NCBI RefSeq assembly: GCF_022513585.1
Contig: NZ_JAKWBF010000020.1
Coordinates: 38,620 to 102,619 of the forward strand
Origin: Gordonia gummivorans
Lineage (GTDB): Bacteria > Actinomycetota > Actinomycetes > Mycobacteriales > Mycobacteriaceae
DNA length: 64,000 bases
Reading direction: 5' to 3'
The notes beneath the pieces were generated by a model. It made no database searches. It had not been told where the DNA came from and worked only from the letters and a program-made list of their open reading frames with translations. A program made the position numbers and the translations under genes. The stretch's first letter is position 1. Every line of letters begins with the position of its first letter. Of the stretch, positions 43,784 through 51,762 are shown one piece after another.

Positions 43784-45007
43784 ATGCCCGACGTTGTCCG
43801 GTACATGCCCGCACCCACTCACGAGCCGACGCAACCGCTGGTGGCGATCGCACTGACCCCGACCGGTCGCCATCCCGGGGCCTGGCGCGAGCCCGACGTG
43901 ACGCCCGCGACGTTACTCGGGGCCCGACACTGGCGTTCGGTGATCGCCGCCGCCGAAGACGCACGTGCCGATTTCGTCACGTTCGACGACGGTTTCTCGG
44001 TGCACCGACTCGATACGGACGAGACCGACATTACGCGCACCGATGTCGTTGCGGGACAGCTCGACACGCAGCTTCTCGCCGCGCGGCTGGCGCCGATCAC
44101 CACTGGTGTCGGCCTGCTGCCCACCGTGGTGACCACGCACACCGAGCCCTTCCACGCGTCGAAATCGATTGCCACACTGGACTACATCAGCCGAGGACGT
44201 GCCGGAGTGGTGGTGACCATCGACCCACGCCAGGAGCACGCGGCGCTGTTCGGCCGACGCGCCCTCGATTCGGTGTCGCATGCCGATCTGCTCGCGGAGG
44301 CAGCCGACTACGCCGAGGTTCTCCGTCGACTCTGGGACAGCTGGGAGGACGACGCGGAGATCCGTCACACCGCAACGGGCCGCTTCATCGACCGAAACAA
44401 GCTGCACTACATCGACTTCGAGGGAAGCCAGTTCTCGGTGCGCGGACCGTCGATCACCCCGCGACCGCCGCAGGGACAGCCGATCATCGCCGCCGACCTC
44501 GACAACCGATCCACATCCTTCGTGGGCACGACCGCTGACATCGGCTTCGCCGTCGGCAGCGACGACACGGCGATCGCCGACACCATCACCGCCGCACGGA
44601 CAGCCGAGGCCCGGGCGGAGCGTGCCGGCAGTCCGCTCGCGATCCTCGTCGACCTGCTCGTCGTCGTCGACGACACCGCTGCGCAAGCCCGCGCCCGGCG
44701 CGCACGCTTCGACGAGTCAGCCGGCAGTGTCTACACGGGTGGCATCCCGGTGGTGGCGGGCACCGCGTCCGACGTCGCCGATCGGATCGCCGAACTGCTG
44801 GATCTGGGAGCCGACGGAGTTCGCCTGCACCCCGCAGCGATTCCGCACGACCTCCAGCGGATCGCCGCCGATTTGGCACCCGAACTCCGCCGTCGGCACC
44901 GCCTGCGGGAGTCCTACATCGACGGCGAGTCGCTGCGTTCCCGACTCGGACTCGGTCGACCGGAAAGCCGTTATGCCATTTCGGAATTGGTGGAGGCTGC
45001 CCGATGA
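43784..45007 (+). CDS. LLM-class flavin monooxygenase, NtaA/SnaA-like
   Basis: About 407 aa. PLVAIALTPTGRHPGAWRE begins the TIM barrel; further marks are DFVTFDDGFSV, TTGVGLLPTVVTTHTEPFHASKSIATLDYISRGRAG and RPPQGQPIIAADLDNRS. These fit flavin-dependent monooxygenases that need a separate FMN reductase. Start is uncertain: 43784 has GGAG 12 nt upstream; 43805 also fits the domain; the frame is open to 43514 but Arg-rich there. It overlaps the next gene by ATGA. The 286-bp divergent region upstream holds no other gene that I can support. Confidence 0.85.
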   Translation: MPDVVRYMPAPTHEPTQPLVAIALTPTGRHPGAWREPDVTPATLLGARHWRSVIAAAEDARADFVTFDDGFSVHRLDTDETDITRTDVVAGQLDTQLLAARLAPITTGVGLLPTVVTTHTEPFHASKSIATLDYISRGRAGVVVTIDPRQEHAALFGRRALDSVSHADLLAEAADYAEVLRRLWDSWEDDAEIRHTATGRFIDRNKLHYIDFEGSQFSVRGPSITPRPPQGQPIIAADLDNRSTSFVGTTADIGFAVGSDDTAIADTITAARTAEARAERAGSPLAILVDLLVVVDDTAAQARARRARFDESAGSVYTGGIPVVAGTASDVADRIAELLDLGADGVRLHPAAIPHDLQRIAADLAPELRRRHRLRESYIDGESLRSRLGLGRPESRYAISELVEAAR

Positions 45008-46341
45008 CCAAACAGGTCCACCTCGCCGCACACTTCCCCGGCGTCAACAACACGACGGTGTGGAGCGATCCCGCGTCGGGCAGTCACATCGAGTTCGATT
45101 CCTTTGTTCACTTCGCGCAGACCGCCGAGCGCGGCCTGTTCGACTTCCTGTTCCTCGCCGAAGGTCTGCGCCTGCGGGAACAGAACGGTCGGATCTACGA
45201 CCTCGACGTCGTCGGCAGACCCGACACCTTCACCGTCCTCGCCGCCCTTGCCGCGGTCACCGAACACCTCGGTCTGGCCGGCACAATCAACTCGACGTTC
45301 AACGAACCCTTCGAAGTGGCACGGCAATTCGCGACACTCGACCATCTCTCCGACGGTCGAGCCGCCTGGAACGTGGTGACCTCCTGGGACGAGTTCACCG
45401 GGCAGAACTTTCGACGCGGCGGTTACCTGCCGCAAGACCAGCGCTACGTGCGCGCCAAGGCATTCCTCGAAGTGGCCACTGCACTATGGGATTCGTGGGA
45501 GCGCGACGACATCGTCGGCGACCAGGCGTCGGGCCAGTTCGTGGCCCGACCCGACGCGGGAGCATTCGCCCACCGCGACACCCAGTTCGACATCGCCGGC
45601 CGGTTCCCCGTCCCGCGCAGCCCACAGGGGCGGCCGGTGATCTTCCAGGCCGGCGACTCCGACGAGGGCCGCGAATTCGCCGCACAACGCGCCGACGCCA
45701 TCTTCTCCCGACACTCCACCCTCGACGCGGGCACCCGCTTCTACGCCGACGTCAAGCGGCGCCTCGGCCGGTACGGCCGCGCACCGTCGGATCTGCTGAT
45801 CCTGCCGGCGGCGACCTTCGTTCTCGGCGACACGGACGCCGAGGCCGCCGAGCTCGCACACGAGGTGCGCCTCGCGCAGGTGAGCGGGCAGACCGCGATC
45901 AAGTTCCTCGAGCAGCTGTGGAACCGCGACCTCTCCGACCACGATCCGGACGGCCCGCTACCCACCGTCGACCCGCTACCGGGCGAGAACACCGTCGCCA
46001 AAGGTCGTGCGAGCGTGCGGATTCACCGCGACCCGCGCGACGTCGCCAATGAGTGGCGCGATCTCGCCGCCGCCAAGAACCTCACCACCCGCGAGGTGAT
46101 CATCGAGGTGACGGGCCGCCAGGCGTTTGTCGGGTCGCCGACCACCGTCGCACACGCGATCAACGACTTCGTACAGGCGGATGCGAGCGACGGATTCATT
46201 CTCGTCCCGCACATCACGCCCGGCGGACTCGACAGATTTGTCGCCGACGTCGTCCCCGTGCTGCAGGAACTCGGCGTCTATCGGCGCGAGTACCCCGGTT
46301 CGACGCTGCGGGATAATCTCGAACTCCCCTTGCTCGCCTGA
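45004..46341 (+). CDS. NtaA/SnaA/DszA-family flavin monooxygenase
   Basis: 445-aa monooxygenase. Marks: KQVHLAAHFPGVNNTTVWSDP, FDFLFLAEGLRLRE, GLAGTINSTFNEPFEVARQFATLDHLSDGRAAWNVVTSW and RSPQGRPVIFQAGDSDEGREFAA, the core text of the nitrilotriacetate/pristinamycin/dibenzothiophene-sulfone monooxygenase family. Needs reduced FMN from a partner reductase, not seen nearby. Translationally coupled to the gene upstream. Role probably in scavenging sulfur or nitrogen from organic compounds. Confidence 0.92.
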   Translation: MTKQVHLAAHFPGVNNTTVWSDPASGSHIEFDSFVHFAQTAERGLFDFLFLAEGLRLREQNGRIYDLDVVGRPDTFTVLAALAAVTEHLGLAGTINSTFNEPFEVARQFATLDHLSDGRAAWNVVTSWDEFTGQNFRRGGYLPQDQRYVRAKAFLEVATALWDSWERDDIVGDQASGQFVARPDAGAFAHRDTQFDIAGRFPVPRSPQGRPVIFQAGDSDEGREFAAQRADAIFSRHSTLDAGTRFYADVKRRLGRYGRAPSDLLILPAATFVLGDTDAEAAELAHEVRLAQVSGQTAIKFLEQLWNRDLSDHDPDGPLPTVDPLPGENTVAKGRASVRIHRDPRDVANEWRDLAAAKNLTTREVIIEVTGRQAFVGSPTTVAHAINDFVQADASDGFILVPHITPGGLDRFVADVVPVLQELGVYRREYPGSTLRDNLELPLLA

Positions 46342-46432
46342 CGCGGCACGCCCATCGGCGGCAAAGCATCCCGTCGGCGTTCCATGCTCGATAGGGTTCT
46401 AGAGTCCGCCCTACCGCATGGGAGAGATCGAC

Positions 46433-46879
46433 ATGGTCGCATTGCTGCGCGACAACCTCGGCCACGCCGCCGCGTTCAGCCTCGCGGGCATCGTCGCGCT
46501 GATCATCGGGTTCCTCGCGCTCGATCTCGTCACCCCCGGACGCCTGCGCAATCTGGTGTGGCTCGACCACAACCGCAACGCCGTGATCCTGACGACGTCG
46601 ATGGTGATCTCGGTGTCGGTGGTGATGATCTGTGCGGTGGTCGACACCGCCGACCTCATCCTGTGGCGGGCCGTGCTCTACACCGCTGCCTACGCGGTCC
46701 TCGCGATCGCCGTGATGATGTGGTCGTTCGTCCTCATCGACTGGCTCACCCCCGGCAAACTCGGCACGCTGCTGCTCGAGGGCGGAACCCACCGCGGCGA
46801 CGACCATCCGGCCGGCTGGATCACCGCGGCCGTGTTCGTCGGGATCGGCGCGGTCATCGGGGCGACCCTGCTCGTCTGA
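46433..46879 (+). CDS. DUF350 membrane protein (second paralogue)
   Basis: 148-aa four-TM protein with the duplicated DUF350 signature: LALDLVTPGRLRNLVWLDHNRNA in the first half and VLIDWLTPGKLGTLLLEGG in the second. It is not close to speE, unlike the copy at 23032. ATG 46433 is preferred over 46418 because GGGAGAG lies 7 nt before it. Its function is unknown. It follows the flavin monooxygenases after 91 bp. Confidence 0.88.
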   Translation: MVALLRDNLGHAAAFSLAGIVALIIGFLALDLVTPGRLRNLVWLDHNRNAVILTTSMVISVSVVMICAVVDTADLILWRAVLYTAAYAVLAIAVMMWSFVLIDWLTPGKLGTLLLEGGTHRGDDHPAGWITAAVFVGIGAVIGATLLV

Positions 46880-46892
46880 CGTCACCCGCTTA

Positions 46893-46921
46893 TTGACGGT
46901 TAGACAGTAGGCCCATAGGGT
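46893..46921 (+). promoter_or_regulatory. Predicted SigA-type promoter of the SRPBCC gene
   Basis: TTGACG (46893-46898), 17-bp spacer, TAGGGT (46916-46921). The -35 is near-consensus and the -10 fits TANNNT. Transcription would start about 25 bp before the ATG at 46955. Confidence 0.5.
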
Positions 46922-46954
46922 GACCACAAATCGCACCCAATGGAGGGGAACAGC

Positions 46955-47413
46955 ATGCCTGCAGAACTCATCGAGGAATCCGTCGACATCGACGCCACGC
47001 CGGAGAAGGTGTGGGCGGTGATCTCCGACCTCAAGCGGATGGGCGAGTGGAGCCCGCAGTGCGTGAAGATGATCATCCGCGGCGGCGACGTCGACCTCGA
47101 CACCAAGACGATCAACATCAACCGGCGCGGCGCGCTCGTCTGGCCGACCACCTCGAAGGTCGTGCGCTTCGAGCCGAACAAGACCATCGGCTGGCGTATC
47201 ACCGAGAACAACACCGTGTGGAGCTACTCCATCACACCGTCGGAGAATGGCGTCAAGCTCACCGAACGGCGCGAAGCACCGGGCGGCAAGACCAGCAAGA
47301 TCTCGTTCACGCTCGTCGAGCGCTTCATGGGCGGCAACGACAACTTCGACGTCGAACTCAAGGCCGGCATGGCCGAGACGCTCGGGAAGATCAAGAAGGC
47401 CGCAGAGGCCTGA
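46955..47413 (+). CDS. SRPBCC (START-like) family protein
   Basis: 152-aa helix-grip protein starting MPAELIEESVDIDATPEKVWAVISDLKRMGEWSPQ, a clear polyketide cyclase/dehydrase-type SRPBCC entry. It ends in the amphipathic helix NFDVELKAGMAETLGKIKKA. ATG 46955 follows GGAGGGG by 6-7 nt, a strong ribosome-binding site, and a good promoter is at 46893. Ligand and function unknown. Distantly similar to the protein at 10723. Confidence 0.88.
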   Translation: MPAELIEESVDIDATPEKVWAVISDLKRMGEWSPQCVKMIIRGGDVDLDTKTININRRGALVWPTTSKVVRFEPNKTIGWRITENNTVWSYSITPSENGVKLTERREAPGGKTSKISFTLVERFMGGNDNFDVELKAGMAETLGKIKKAAEA

Positions 47414-47786
47414 CCCGAACAGTACTGCCTTGGGCCTCCTGACCTGCGGTAACGCCTTCGACGCCCTCCGCTCCCGGAGGTGCCCGAGGCGCTAGCCGAC
47501 TGCCTCGAAGGGCTGGTGAGACCACAATGTCAGTTCGCCTGGCCTTCGAGGCTCGCTCCGCTCGCACCTCAGGCAGCGTGGGGTGGCTCTTCCCGCGTCC
47601 ATGACATCGGCAACGCCGACGGAGGGACGCTGACTCGAGAGTTACGGGACCACCGCGCTGACCTGGGGAGATGCAGTCTGCCGCGGAGGCGCTCCGGACA
47701 CTCTGTGTCCTGTCGGAGAGTCTGTGTGCTGCAGCACCCAGTTGACCCGATTCGACACAGGGTGTGGGCGGGCCGGGGTGCGGTGG
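47414..47786. other. 373-bp intergenic region holding repeat copy D
   Basis: No gene is supported here. The region contains repeat copy D (47468-47578), then a small GGACAC-TCT-GTGTCC hairpin at 47696-47710. The rest shows no structure that I can name. It separates the SRPBCC gene from the convergent HAD phosphatase. Confidence 0.7.
47468..47578. repeat. Palindromic intergenic repeat, copy D
   Basis: Left arm CCGCTCCCGGAGGTGCCCGAGG...TGCCTCGAAGGGC, centre GGTGAGACCACA, right arm GGCCTTCGAGGCTCGCTCCG...CACCTCAGGCAGCG. The same layout as copies A-C, with about 40-bp arms and more mismatches in the left arm. Confidence 0.85.
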
Positions 47787-48584
47787 CTATCCGCTGATCT
47801 TGTCCAGCAACGCCGGGAGATCGGCGAGCGAGTCGATGATGTGGTCAGGCACCGGACCGAATTCGTCGCGCTGCAATGCCCGGAGCGCTTCCTCGCGAAA
47901 CTTGCCGGTCTTCACGAGCACCCCGATCAGCGCCGACGCCTGGGCGCCGAGGACGTCGTTGTGCATGTCGTCGCCGACCATCACCACCTGGGTCGGTTCG
48001 AGCGCCATCAGTTCCACAGCGGCCCGAAAGCCGAGGGGCGACGGTTTGCCGATCGCCTTGATCTTGCGGCCGACCGCTTTCTCGAGGCCTTCGAGGTACA
48101 CGCCGGTGTCGATCTTGAGGCCGTCGGCGGTCGACCACGTCATCGACCGGTGCATGGCGATCGCCGGCACGCCGTCCATCATCATCTCCAGCACCTTCGA
48201 CAACGCGTCGTGGCTGAAGACCGGACCGGCGCCGCCGAGCACGATCACCTCCGCGGCGGACGGGTCGTCGGTGAGTTCGACGTCGGACATGTCCTCGGCG
48301 ATCGGACCTTGGTTGAGCACCCACACGCGTTTGCCGGGAAAGGTCGACGACACGTATTCGGCGGTCAGCTTGGCCGCCGTGAGGATCTCCTTCGCGTCGA
48401 CCTCGAACCCGCACTCACCGAGCGCCTCGGCGATCTCCCCGCGCGACCGGGACGTGGTGTTGGTCAAGAACATTCGCGGGATGCCGCGGTCGGCGAGTTC
48501 GGCCACCGCGTCGACAGCGCCGGGCAGCGCCTTCCACGAGGTGACCATCACCCCGTCGATGTCGAGCAATATGCCCAAAGCCAT
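47787..48584 (-). CDS. HAD-superfamily (subclass IIA, NagD-like) phosphatase
   Basis: 265-aa hydrolase. HAD motif I is LLDIDGVMVTSW (Asp-x-Asp), motif II FLTNTTSRS, motif III region IGKPSPLGF and motif IV VMVGDDMHNDVLGA. The cap of type C2A lies between motifs II and III. Such enzymes dephosphorylate small phosphorylated metabolites; specificity is unknown. ATG 48584. It is followed by 51 bp to the moeA stop upstream on the same strand. Confidence 0.93.
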   Translation of the reverse strand: MALGILLDIDGVMVTSWKALPGAVDAVAELADRGIPRMFLTNTTSRSRGEIAEALGECGFEVDAKEILTAAKLTAEYVSSTFPGKRVWVLNQGPIAEDMSDVELTDDPSAAEVIVLGGAGPVFSHDALSKVLEMMMDGVPAIAMHRSMTWSTADGLKIDTGVYLEGLEKAVGRKIKAIGKPSPLGFRAAVELMALEPTQVVMVGDDMHNDVLGAQASALIGVLVKTGKFREEALRALQRDEFGPVPDHIIDSLADLPALLDKISG

Positions 48585-48635
48585 GGCACCGAATGTAGTG
48601 CGACGCCCGGGGAGTTGCAGCGCGGCGGACGGAGC

Positions 48636-49868
48636 TCACCCCAGCCGGAGGACCTCGACGTCGTCGTCGGGAGCCAGCTCGGTCACCTCGGGAGGAATGT
48701 CGATCAGCGCGTCGGCCGCTGCGAGATAGCGGAGATGATGCGACGCCGGCGGACCGATCGGATCGACGATCGGCGCAGCGCCGTCGTCCGAGCGGATCAC
48801 CCCGCGCAGGAACTGCCGCTTGCCCGGCGTCGAGCGCACCGCCGAGCCGAGCCGAGCATGCACGCGCGGTCGGTGTGGTGACATCTCCGCGGCCGCCCGC
48901 AGCGGAGGCCGGATGAACACCTCGAACGACACGAGCGCGCTGACCGGGTTGCCGGGCAGCGTGACGATCGGCACCCGACGTCCACCTGGCGCGGCGATGT
49001 GACCACAGCCCTGGGGCATGCCGGGCTGCATCGCGACCTTCACGAACTCGACGTCCGGGTTGCGTGACAGCGCATCCTTGACCACCTCGAACGCGCCCGC
49101 ACTGACGCCACCGGAGGTGATGATCGCGTCGGCGTCGTCGGCGACGGTGTCGAGCCGGGCGAGGAAATCGTCGACGTCGTCCGGGACGAAATGCAGATGA
49201 CGCGCGATGGCCCCCGCCTCGGTCACCGCGGCCGTGAGCATCGCGCCGTTGGATTCGTAGATCTGTCCGTGCTCGAGTTCGGTTCCGGGAGCGACGAGTT
49301 CGGACCCGGTGGACAGCACCACGACCCGGAGTCGCCGAGCCACCGTCACCTCGGCGATCCCGAGCGCAGAAAGCAGCCCCACCTGCGACGCTCCGATCAC
49401 GGTGCCGCTCGGCAGTGCTCGTTCGCCGTGCAGGATGTCGGAGCCCGCAGCTCGAATGTGCTTGCCGACCTCGACAGCAGCGGTGATCGACACCGTGCTG
49501 GTCGAGCCGTCGGTGAGCTCGACCGGTACCACCGCATCCGCCCCCTCGGGCAGCGGCGCACCGGTCATGATCCGATGTGCGGTGCCGGGCGCGAGGACCA
49601 GCGAGTCGGTGCGGCCGGCAGGGATGTCGTGGGCCACCGGCAGTGCGACAGGATGCTCGGGGGTGGCCGACGCGATCTCTGCAGCACGGACGGCGTAACC
49701 GTCCATCGCGGAGTTGTCGAAACCGGGAAGCGAGATGGGCGCATGAACGTCGCCCATCGTGACCAGACCCAAGGCATCGGGCGTGGGCAGGCGGACCGCT
49801 TCCGGAGCCGGAAACAGTGCCGCGACGACAGCTTGGTGCTCGACGACCGAACGCATGATGCTCAGCAT
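48636..49868 (-). CDS. moeA: Molybdopterin molybdenumtransferase MoeA
   Basis: 410-aa enzyme that inserts molybdenum into adenylylated molybdopterin. Marks: LPGFDNSAMDGYAVRA, HRIMTGAPLPEGADAVVPVE, VVVLSTGSELV, ITSGGVSAGAFEVVKDAL and LPGNPVSALVSFEVF. The C-terminal beta domain (residues about 335-410) is present. Start choice between ATG 49868 and 49856; 49868 has GGGGTGG upstream. It is divergent from psd at 49952. In M. tuberculosis moeA2 is also adjacent to psd. Confidence 0.95.
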   Translation of the reverse strand: MLSIMRSVVEHQAVVAALFPAPEAVRLPTPDALGLVTMGDVHAPISLPGFDNSAMDGYAVRAAEIASATPEHPVALPVAHDIPAGRTDSLVLAPGTAHRIMTGAPLPEGADAVVPVELTDGSTSTVSITAAVEVGKHIRAAGSDILHGERALPSGTVIGASQVGLLSALGIAEVTVARRLRVVVLSTGSELVAPGTELEHGQIYESNGAMLTAAVTEAGAIARHLHFVPDDVDDFLARLDTVADDADAIITSGGVSAGAFEVVKDALSRNPDVEFVKVAMQPGMPQGCGHIAAPGGRRVPIVTLPGNPVSALVSFEVFIRPPLRAAAEMSPHRPRVHARLGSAVRSTPGKRQFLRGVIRSDDGAAPIVDPIGPPASHHLRYLAAADALIDIPPEVTELAPDDDVEVLRLG

Positions 49869-49951
49869 GCCACCCCGCCCCGCGGACACCCACGGGATCT
49901 AAGCTGTAGCCGTGCCCGTTGGCACATTCATCGACGCAACAGGAGGCAGTG

Positions 49952-50695
49952 GTGGCCAGACGTCCGCGACCGGACGGATCGACCAACAGCCCGGCGGGTG
50001 AGATCAACCCGTTCGCCCACCTGCTCGACCTGGCACGCGAGACGATCCCGCCGATTCATCGCGCCGGACTGCCCTTCGTTCTCGGACCCGCTGCGGTGGC
50101 GCTGCTCGGGCGGCGACATCCCTGGATCGCTCGGCCCGCCGCCCTGACCGCGGGGGCGTGCGCCGCGTTCTTCCGGCATCCGAGTCGGGTGCCGCCGACC
50201 GGGAACGGCATCGTCGTGGCACCCGCCGACGGAACGATAGCGCTGGTCGACGAAGCGGTGCCGCCCGCCGAGGCCGACCTGGGGACCGAACCGCTGCCCC
50301 GGGTCTCGACCTTCCTCTCGATCTTCGACGTCCATGTCCAGCGCGCCCCGATCGCGGGCACCGTCACGTCGGTCACCCACACTCCCGGCGCCTTCCTGTC
50401 CGCGGACCTCCCGGAGGCGAGTTCGGACAACGAACGAACCACGATGACCCTGCGCTGCGCCGACGCGACCGGCGGTGAAACGGAGATCGCGGTCGTGCAG
50501 ATCGCCGGGCTCATCGCGCGTCGGATCGTCTGCGAGCCGGGGGTCGGGGATCAGCTCGCGATCGGTGCGACCTACGGCCTGATCCGGTTCGGCTCCCGGG
50601 TCGACGTCTACTTCCCGCGCGGCACTCGACCCCTGGTGTCGGTGGGCCAGCGCGCGGTCGGCGGCGAAACCCCACTCGCCGTCCTGGCGGGATGA
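49952..50695 (+). CDS. psd: Phosphatidylserine decarboxylase
   Basis: 247-aa pro-enzyme that forms phosphatidylethanolamine. Self-cleavage to give the pyruvoyl group is expected at Gly214-Ser215 in RFGSRVDVYFPRG, leaving an alpha chain of 33 residues, as in the short PSD-A type. Other marks are SVFFRHPSR-like AAFFRHPSRVPP, APADGTIALVD and FLSIFDVHVQRAPIAG. A hydrophobic segment (about 43-80) suggests membrane association. GTG 49952 has AGGAGG 5 nt upstream. Overlaps pssA by ATGA. Confidence 0.96.
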   Translation: MARRPRPDGSTNSPAGEINPFAHLLDLARETIPPIHRAGLPFVLGPAAVALLGRRHPWIARPAALTAGACAAFFRHPSRVPPTGNGIVVAPADGTIALVDEAVPPAEADLGTEPLPRVSTFLSIFDVHVQRAPIAGTVTSVTHTPGAFLSADLPEASSDNERTTMTLRCADATGGETEIAVVQIAGLIARRIVCEPGVGDQLAIGATYGLIRFGSRVDVYFPRGTRPLVSVGQRAVGGETPLAVLAG

Positions 50696-51762
50696 CGCGG
50701 ACGCGATGGCGACTACACGATGACGATTTCACGATGACGGGCCCCAAGCCGGATCGCACCAAACGGTCGTCCCGCACGCCGACCAGCCGTTCCGCCGGTC
50801 GCGCGGCGCGCTCGACCACCAAGGTCACCGGCGGGCCGACCCCGGCCGAACGCAACCGGCTACGACGACAGGCCGCGGCCGGCCGCATGTTCGTGCCGTC
50901 GGCCCTGACGATCCTGGCGATCTGCGCAGGCCTGACCGCGATGCGCGCAGCGACCACCGGCGACATCAACGCGGCCATGGGTCTCGTCGTCGCGGCTGCA
51001 CTGCTCGACGGACTCGACGGTCGGGTCGCGCGGATGATGGGCGCGACCACCCGCATCGGCGCCGAGATCGACTCGCTGGCCGACGCGATCAACTTCGGCG
51101 TCGTACCGGCCATGATCGTGTATTTCCACCTCATGGACGGGCAAGATCTCGGTTGGGCGCTGGCCCTGATCTATTGCTGCGCGATCGTGCTGCGGCTGGC
51201 CCGGTTCAACACCCTGCTCGACGACGACGAAGCGCCCGCCTACACACGCGACTTCTTCGTCGGCGTTCCGGCGCCCGCCGCGGCCATCTGTGCGCTGCTC
51301 CCCATCGGTCTGGCGCAACAGTTCGGCGACGGGTGGTGGACCTCGCTGCCCGCGGTCGGCGGGTGGCTGGTGCTGGTCGCGTTCCTCGCGGTCAGTCGCA
51401 TCCCGACCGCATCGCTCAAGGCCGCGTCGGTTCCTCCGCGTGCGCTGGCAGCTGTGCTCATCCTGGTCGCCATCGGCGCTGCTCTCCTGCTGACCTTCCC
51501 GTACGTGCTGATGATGATCGCGATCGCCGGGTACGCCGCACACATCCCGTTCGCCTGGCGGTCCCGACGCTGGGTGGCGTCGCGGCCCGAGTTCTGGGAG
51601 GACCGTCCGGCCGAGCGACGCGCACAGCGTCGAGCCATCCGCGCGACCGGCGGTCGTCGGCGTCGGCCGGCGATACGGAAGTCGCAGGCACGGCTCGGGC
51701 TGAACCGGCCGACGGCACCGGCACCCGCCCAGTCGCCGACCGATGCGGGTGAGACGCCGTGA
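50692..51762 (+). CDS. pssA: CDP-diacylglycerol-serine O-phosphatidyltransferase
   Basis: 356-aa CDP-alcohol phosphatidyltransferase making phosphatidylserine, the substrate of the preceding Psd. The signature DGLDGRVARMMGATTRIGAE followed by IDSLAD matches DG-x2-AR-x8-G-x3-D-x3-D. About eight TM helices. The N-terminus (first ~60 residues) is basic and unstructured; an alternative start is 50734. The C-terminal ~60 residues are Arg/Pro-rich and longer than in many homologues. Coupled by 4-nt overlaps to genes on both sides. Confidence 0.95.
   Translation: MTRTRWRLHDDDFTMTGPKPDRTKRSSRTPTSRSAGRAARSTTKVTGGPTPAERNRLRRQAAAGRMFVPSALTILAICAGLTAMRAATTGDINAAMGLVVAAALLDGLDGRVARMMGATTRIGAEIDSLADAINFGVVPAMIVYFHLMDGQDLGWALALIYCCAIVLRLARFNTLLDDDEAPAYTRDFFVGVPAPAAAICALLPIGLAQQFGDGWWTSLPAVGGWLVLVAFLAVSRIPTASLKAASVPPRALAAVLILVAIGAALLLTFPYVLMMIAIAGYAAHIPFAWRSRRWVASRPEFWEDRPAERRAQRRAIRATGGRRRRPAIRKSQARLGLNRPTAPAPAQSPTDAGETP

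Noticed and set aside
47480..47797. Small plus-strand ORF over repeat copy D
   Set aside because: It consists of repeat and intergenic sequence with no ribosome-binding site or similarity.
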